10,959 nucleotides of DNA from DATLBY01 sp035526665. Its GTDB lineage: Bacteria > Acidobacteriota > Terriglobia > Bryobacterales > Bryobacteraceae. Numbering within the stretch: position 1 is the first letter of the stretch; each line of letters starts with the position of its first letter. The notes beneath the pieces were generated by a model. The model was not told where the DNA came from and ran no database searches. It saw only the letters and a program-made list of their open reading frames with translations. A program made the translations under genes and the position numbers. This document shows positions 7,500 through 10,959 of the stretch, in pieces. The stretch covers positions 1-10,959 of the forward strand of contig DATLBY010000110.1 of the NCBI GenBank assembly GCA_035526665.1, given 5' to 3'.

Positions 7500-7628
7500 G
7501 TCAAGCCCTAATCCTCATGATCGGCTGATCGTCTCAAAAGCTGTTGAGCCACGGCCGGCGCTCATTTGACATTCGAAGTTTCAGGATACCAATTCACACA
7601 AAAACACGTTTCGCGACGTAGCTAGGTG

Positions 7629-7643
7629 TGGCGGACGCATTGT
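7629..7643 (+). promoter_or_regulatory. Possible sigma-54 (-24/-12) promoter for the beta-helix gene
   Basis: The plus strand has TGGC, seven bases, then TTGT. The spacing equals the RpoN consensus TGGC-N7-TTGC, and only the final C of the -12 element is replaced by T. It lies about 75 bases before the ATG at 7719, a plausible distance. Because the conserved GC at -12 is broken and a single match of this length can arise by chance, confidence is low. No activator binding site was recognised. Confidence 0.22.
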
Positions 7644-7718
7644 TAGGCCGATAAGGAATTTCGGGCCTCTGAGAAAGGGTTATTTTGAACACTGACTTAG
7701 AATAGTGCGAGAACATAA

Positions 7719-10307
7719 ATGCCAAACGCCGCTGCTTCGCCGAGGTTAGGATCGGCCGCCGCTCGCTCCCCCCTTTTTACTCTACTGGCGTTCGGATCTG
7801 TGTGCGCTTGGGCGGGTACTGCCCCGGCGGTCAGAAATGTGCGGCTGGATTCCGTTACGCACTCCACAGTGCGAGCGACCTGGGATTTGTCTACTACAGC
7901 GCCCCATCACCGCATTCGCTACGGCACTACAACTACTTACGAATCCAGTAAATACGGTGGGATTCAGCCGGTTCCCATCGGTACCACCGCGAGCGATGCC
8001 CAGGGCATTATTTCAGGACTGCACCCGGGCACTGCATATCATTTTTGCCCGCAGTCGAGCGACGATGGAGCCAGTTGGTCGCCCTGCGTCGACGCGGCGG
8101 AGACAACCCTGGAAGCGCCTGAGACTCACCCGGAGCTTCCCACCTTGCCGGCAGCGGTCGACATTAGGCTGCCGGACACGGCCGAGTATGCGGTATTCCA
8201 GGTGGCGAAGGATTGTTCAAATCTGGGCAGCACGCTGGTGAATGCAGAGAATGCCCGCACCCTGACGGGCGCAATCGTGGTGTGGCCGGAGAATTGTGAC
8301 ACCGAAGGTCTTTCGTTCCCTTCGCCGGCGGACCAAACCTCGCCATTGAGTAAGTGGGTCCTGGTCGTTCCGGAATGGCCGCTGGGGAGCAACTTCACGG
8401 TTGCCAGCGGGACACGCGTGCAGTCCGGCGCCCGCGGGTTGGCTAAGCTGACATTAGCTGCCGTTGGTTTCCATAAGACCGCACTGAGTATCCAAAATCT
8501 TCATCATTGGCGATTCATCGGCCTGGAAGTAACCACGGCCGTGACGACCGAGGATCCGGCGACCACAACGGATCCGACTCCCTATGGGCAACTGGCCGGC
8601 CTTTACAACGTGGATCATGTGATTTTCGACCGCTGTTACTTTCACGGGCAGGGTTACCCGAGCCGAATTGCGCGCGGCGTATATTTTAGTGGAAAAGAGA
8701 TTGCCTTCATCGACTCGGCATTCGAGAACATCGACCATTGGAAATCCGGGGTTCGGGCCGGGCTCCGGACCTCAGCCGCTTCACCCAATGTTCTGACCAT
8801 TGCCGCAGGGACCTATTATCTTGGTCATCAGGTGTGCACCTTCCGGAGTGAAGCCAAAGCGACTATCCGATCCGGATCGGCGGATGGCAAGGCACTGGTT
8901 TATGTGGACATGCACTGCAATCTCAAGGTGGTGGCTCCTTTGGGCCTTTCGGCGGACTGCTCCGGCTGCCTGTTTTCTACGGAAACTACACCGGCTTACC
9001 CCGTCAATGAAAATCACAACCGCGCATTCGGAGCTCTTGCCAGCGTCCAGGTAAGTTCCGGCTCCTGGGCGGCGGTGACATCATTTGAGGAAAACAGTCC
9101 GCGCAGCGCCTACCAGTGGGAAGGCCCCACAGGCCTGCTCGGACTTTGTGCAGCGGGCAACGGGCTCGGCGGAGCGGGCGGCGGGCCGGTCCTGATCCAA
9201 AACAACGGATTCGAGGTCGAAAACATTGCAGTCCACCTGGACGATTCCTGTACGAATCGAGCGGACTATAACAACCCGGGCGCGGACTTCTCCATTCTCC
9301 GGAACCTATTCACCTTGCGGTCCTCCTGGTATCCGCTGGACCCGGCCTACGACCATAAGGTTCGCGCCCACCGGAATCACCTGGAATTCAAGATGGGGAA
9401 GCGAATTCTCATCGATGGAAACATCTTTGAAAATTCCTGGGCCAGCGTAACCGCTTACGGGTTCGCTATTGTCGTCACTCCCACGAAGAGCGCTTTCCAC
9501 TACCCGGGGACCGATGGAACGGGAATCACCGACATCACGGTAACGAACAACACGATCCGAAATTCCGGCAGCGGAATGCTGATAATCGGCGGGGTGGAAG
9601 ATGGGGGAGCGCATGGCGTGCCGCCGGCGCTGCAGCGTCTTAGAATCGACAATAACCTGGTGCAGACCGCGGGCCGGTACGATCCGTCGTACACGACGGC
9701 AATCTATCACTTTGGTCCCGGGCTCATGACACGGGGCGGGATGGAAGATATCCGGCTCAGCCACAACACTTTTGTCAACGACAGTGTAGGGAACACGGGG
9801 GCTACCTGGTGGTATCACATCTATTCGTTAATAGAAGGAATGGAGATTAAAGACAACATCTTTATCGTCGCGGATTACTCGAACTGGCTGGGCTCCGTCT
9901 TCGAGAGTACGGGGTTTCCACAGCCTGCCTGCGGAGGCATGAAGGCAAAGGCCATGATGGACTGCGCGCTGGTAAGCGGCGCCGGAAATACATCCTACAC
10001 GTTTGCGGGAAACGTCCTGGTGCCGTGGACTTCGGCGAACGTGAACAACTGGGTCCGGGCCTATCGCGGATCCACGGTGGTGACGGGCGCCAACTCCGGA
10101 GCCCGCTTGGCGGCCGTGGGATGCCTGGAGAATGGAGACGGGGTATGCGCGCTGCCTGCCGGCTCCAACCTGATCAGTATGGCTACCGACGGCTTGAATC
10201 CAGGCGTGGACGTAGCCAAGTTGGAGATTGCACAGGGCATCCCATTGACATCTGCAATTCAGCCGGTCGAAGGGATACCCATACCGGCCCCCTCTTCAAA
10301 GAATTAA
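7719..10307 (+). CDS. Secreted fibronectin type III plus right-handed parallel beta-helix protein
   Basis: The 862-residue product begins with a signal peptide: a basic n-region, a hydrophobic core SPLFTLLAFGSVCAWA, and probable cleavage near residues 32-33. Residues 34-132 form a fibronectin type III domain (VRLDSVTHSTVRATWDLS, HHRIRYGTT, ISGLHPGTAYHF). From about 215 to 720 the sequence shows irregular beta-helix rungs such as WRFIGLEV, VIFDRCYF, ISILRNLF-like, RILIDGNIFENS, ITVTNNTIRNSG, LRIDNNLVQ, IRLSHNTFVND and MEIKDNIFIV. This fold is used by polysaccharide lyases, hydrolases and carbohydrate-binding surface proteins. A stretch at about 350-425 with several cysteines and glycines may be an insertion between rungs. 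No C-terminal sorting signal or anchor is seen. An in-frame TAA lies directly before the ATG, so the start cannot be earlier. Divergence from the glycan operon makes a role in binding or cutting surface polysaccharide plausible, but no catalytic residues could be assigned. Confidence 0.85.
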   Translation: MPNAAASPRLGSAAARSPLFTLLAFGSVCAWAGTAPAVRNVRLDSVTHSTVRATWDLSTTAPHHRIRYGTTTTYESSKYGGIQPVPIGTTASDAQGIISGLHPGTAYHFCPQSSDDGASWSPCVDAAETTLEAPETHPELPTLPAAVDIRLPDTAEYAVFQVAKDCSNLGSTLVNAENARTLTGAIVVWPENCDTEGLSFPSPADQTSPLSKWVLVVPEWPLGSNFTVASGTRVQSGARGLAKLTLAAVGFHKTALSIQNLHHWRFIGLEVTTAVTTEDPATTTDPTPYGQLAGLYNVDHVIFDRCYFHGQGYPSRIARGVYFSGKEIAFIDSAFENIDHWKSGVRAGLRTSAASPNVLTIAAGTYYLGHQVCTFRSEAKATIRSGSADGKALVYVDMHCNLKVVAPLGLSADCSGCLFSTETTPAYPVNENHNRAFGALASVQVSSGSWAAVTSFEENSPRSAYQWEGPTGLLGLCAAGNGLGGAGGGPVLIQNNGFEVENIAVHLDDSCTNRADYNNPGADFSILRNLFTLRSSWYPLDPAYDHKVRAHRNHLEFKMGKRILIDGNIFENSWASVTAYGFAIVVTPTKSAFHYPGTDGTGITDITVTNNTIRNSGSGMLIIGGVEDGGAHGVPPALQRLRIDNNLVQTAGRYDPSYTTAIYHFGPGLMTRGGMEDIRLSHNTFVNDSVGNTGATWWYHIYSLIEGMEIKDNIFIVADYSNWLGSVFESTGFPQPACGGMKAKAMMDCALVSGAGNTSYTFAGNVLVPWTSANVNNWVRAYRGSTVVTGANSGARLAAVGCLENGDGVCALPAGSNLISMATDGLNPGVDVAKLEIAQGIPLTSAIQPVEGIPIPAPSSKN

Positions 10308-10317
10308 GAGCCAGGAG

Positions 10318-10323
10318 AGGAGG
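10318..10323 (+). promoter_or_regulatory. Strong ribosome binding site of the Gfo/Idh/MocA gene
   Basis: A perfect AGGAGG lies 6 bases before the ATG at 10330, in the 22-base gap after the beta-helix stop. No terminator fits in this gap, so the two plus-strand genes are probably cotranscribed. The intact site suggests the interrupted gene was recently, or still is, translated. Confidence 0.8.
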
Positions 10324-10329
10324 AGATTC

Positions 10330-10773
10330 ATGGCGAAGGGCAAAGTCAAGGTCGGAATCATTGGCTCTCAATTCGTGGCCGACATTCATGCCGCATCCTT
10401 TCGAATGGCGCCACATGAGGCGGAGGTGGCCGCCGTAGCCTCGCCCACGCCGGGCAACGCGGCTAAGCTGGCGGATCGCTACGCTATCCCGAAAATCTTC
10501 ACGGATTATCGCGAGATGCTGAGGGATCCCGCCATCGAGATGGTTGTGGTGGCGGCGCCCAATGGGCTGCACGCACAGATGAGTATCGATTGTGCCCGCG
10601 CCGGCAAGCATATTGTCTGCGAGAAGCCGCTGGCGATGACGCTCGAAGAAGGCGAAGAAATGATCGACGTGGCGCGGCGCGAAGGCGTCCTGCTGATGTA
10701 TGCGGAGGAACTCTTCTTTACCCCGAAATATGTTCGCGCGAAGGAGATGGCAGACCGCGGAGCTTTCGGATAG
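10330..10773 (+). CDS. Gfo/Idh/MocA-family oxidoreductase, N-terminal part ending at a premature TAG
   Basis: These 147 residues are the Rossmann domain of an NAD(P)-dependent sugar or inositol dehydrogenase. KVGIIGSQFVADIHAASF (residues 7-24) is the dinucleotide-binding strand and turn, with GIIGSQF in place of the usual GxGxxG. VVVAAPNGLHAQM (72-84) and the hallmark EKPLAM (98-103, Lys99 being the usual catalytic-site lysine) follow. Full-length family members are about 330-440 residues, so the protein stops near the end of the nucleotide-binding domain. The stop is an in-frame TAG (10771-10773) after GAFG, where relatives normally read GAFGEV or GAFGKV, and homology resumes in the same frame right after it. 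A one-base change from GAG (Glu) or AAG (Lys) would explain it. Either the gene is a recent nonsense pseudogene, or there is a sequence error, or the codon is read through. The family is certain; the status of the gene is not. Confidence 0.85.
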   Translation: MAKGKVKVGIIGSQFVADIHAASFRMAPHEAEVAAVASPTPGNAAKLADRYAIPKIFTDYREMLRDPAIEMVVVAAPNGLHAQMSIDCARAGKHIVCEKPLAMTLEEGEEMIDVARREGVLLMYAEELFFTPKYVRAKEMADRGAFG

Positions 10774-10959
10774 GTGTACCTGGTAAAGCAAAGCGAACGG
10801 CACTTTGGCCCGCACGCAGAGTGGTTCTGGGACGTGGAGCGATCGGGCGGAGGCGTGTTTATGGACATGGGCTGCCACGGGATCGCGTTCTGCTACTGGT
10901 TTCTGGGCCGGCCGGCGATTGCATCGGTTTATTGCCAGATGGGCACGTACGTCCACGGG
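10774..10959 (+). pseudogene. In-frame continuation of the interrupted Gfo/Idh/MocA oxidoreductase (cut by the window edge)
   Basis: The 62 codons after the TAG are open to the window end and translate to VYLVKQSERHFGPHAEWFWD and onward. They include GGGVFMDMGCHGI, the conserved segment of the C-terminal substrate domain whose His lies in the active site of Gfo/Idh/MocA enzymes. The frame is unchanged from the upstream part, so a single nonsense codon rather than a frameshift separates them. A GTG directly follows the TAG and could be miscalled as a separate start; no ribosome binding site supports that. The remainder of the gene lies outside the window. Confidence 0.8.

Larger units (their letters stand above)
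7488..7718. other. Divergent intergenic region between the glycan operon and the secreted beta-helix gene
   Basis: These 231 bases separate two outward-facing genes, so promoters for both should lie here. It is visibly richer in A and T than the coding flanks. It contains a sigma-54-like element on the plus strand (7629-7643), an isolated TTGACA at 7566-7571 without a properly spaced -10, and a short AGGCC/GGCCT inverted repeat (7645-7649 and 7664-7668). I see no small gene, tRNA or riboswitch in it. Confidence 0.7.

Noticed and set aside
7566..7594. TTGACA as the -35 box of a sigma-70 promoter
   Set aside because: No TATAAT-like hexamer occurs 16-18 bases downstream; the nearest AT-rich matches are at the wrong distance.
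7645..7668. AGGCC/GGCCT inverted repeat as a terminator
   Set aside because: The stem is only 5 base pairs with a 14-base loop and no run of T follows. It also lies between divergent gene starts, where no terminator is expected.
10771..10773. TAG as a programmed pyrrolysine or other recoding site
   Set aside because: Gfo/Idh/MocA enzymes are not known to use pyrrolysine, and no supporting element is visible. A point mutation or sequence error is simpler.

Overview
The window is GC-rich, tightly packed bacterial chromosomal DNA. It holds most of an exopolysaccharide or surface-glycan operon on the minus strand (positions 7487 down to 1) and a short divergent cluster on the plus strand (7719 to the end). 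The clade cannot be fixed from sequence alone. The secreted fibronectin-III/beta-helix protein next to a Gfo/Idh/MocA oxidoreductase recalls Acidobacteriota (Solibacter/Bryobacter-like) genomes, but that is a weak inference. I see no tRNA, rRNA, CRISPR array, insertion sequence or phage gene.

Minus strand, in transcription order: (1) a fused alpha-beta E1 subunit of a 2-oxoacid dehydrogenase complex (7487-5523); (2) its E2 acyltransferase with a lipoyl domain and an unusual four-cysteine C-terminal tail (5530-4217); (3) a 262-residue protein joining an acyl-carrier-protein-like domain to an AcpS-type phosphopantetheinyl transferase domain and a C-terminal membrane anchor (4217-3429); (4) a GT4 glycosyltransferase (3342-2179); (5) a Wzx-type flippase (2167-824); (6) a left-handed beta-helix O-acyltransferase (821-102); (7) the first 17 codons of a GT2 glycosyltransferase, cut by the window edge (53-1). 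The first three genes overlap one another. The flippase and acyltransferase are 2 bases apart. The set therefore reads as one transcription unit.

The most interesting part is the first three genes. An E1-E2 pair with no E3 in the window sits directly upstream of a membrane-anchored carrier protein fused to what looks like its own activating enzyme, all inside a glycan assembly operon. A coherent hypothesis is that E1 and E2 turn a 2-oxoacid into an acyl group, pass it to the phosphopantetheine arm at the membrane, and so supply acyl decoration for the glycan made and exported by the downstream enzymes. The enzyme families are well supported; the pathway is inference.

Plus strand: a 231-base intergenic region with a sigma-54-like element leads into a large secreted FN3 plus parallel beta-helix protein (7719-10307). 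It is followed by a Gfo/Idh/MocA dehydrogenase with a strong ribosome binding site. An in-frame TAG at 10771 splits that gene, although the family homology continues in the same frame to the window end.
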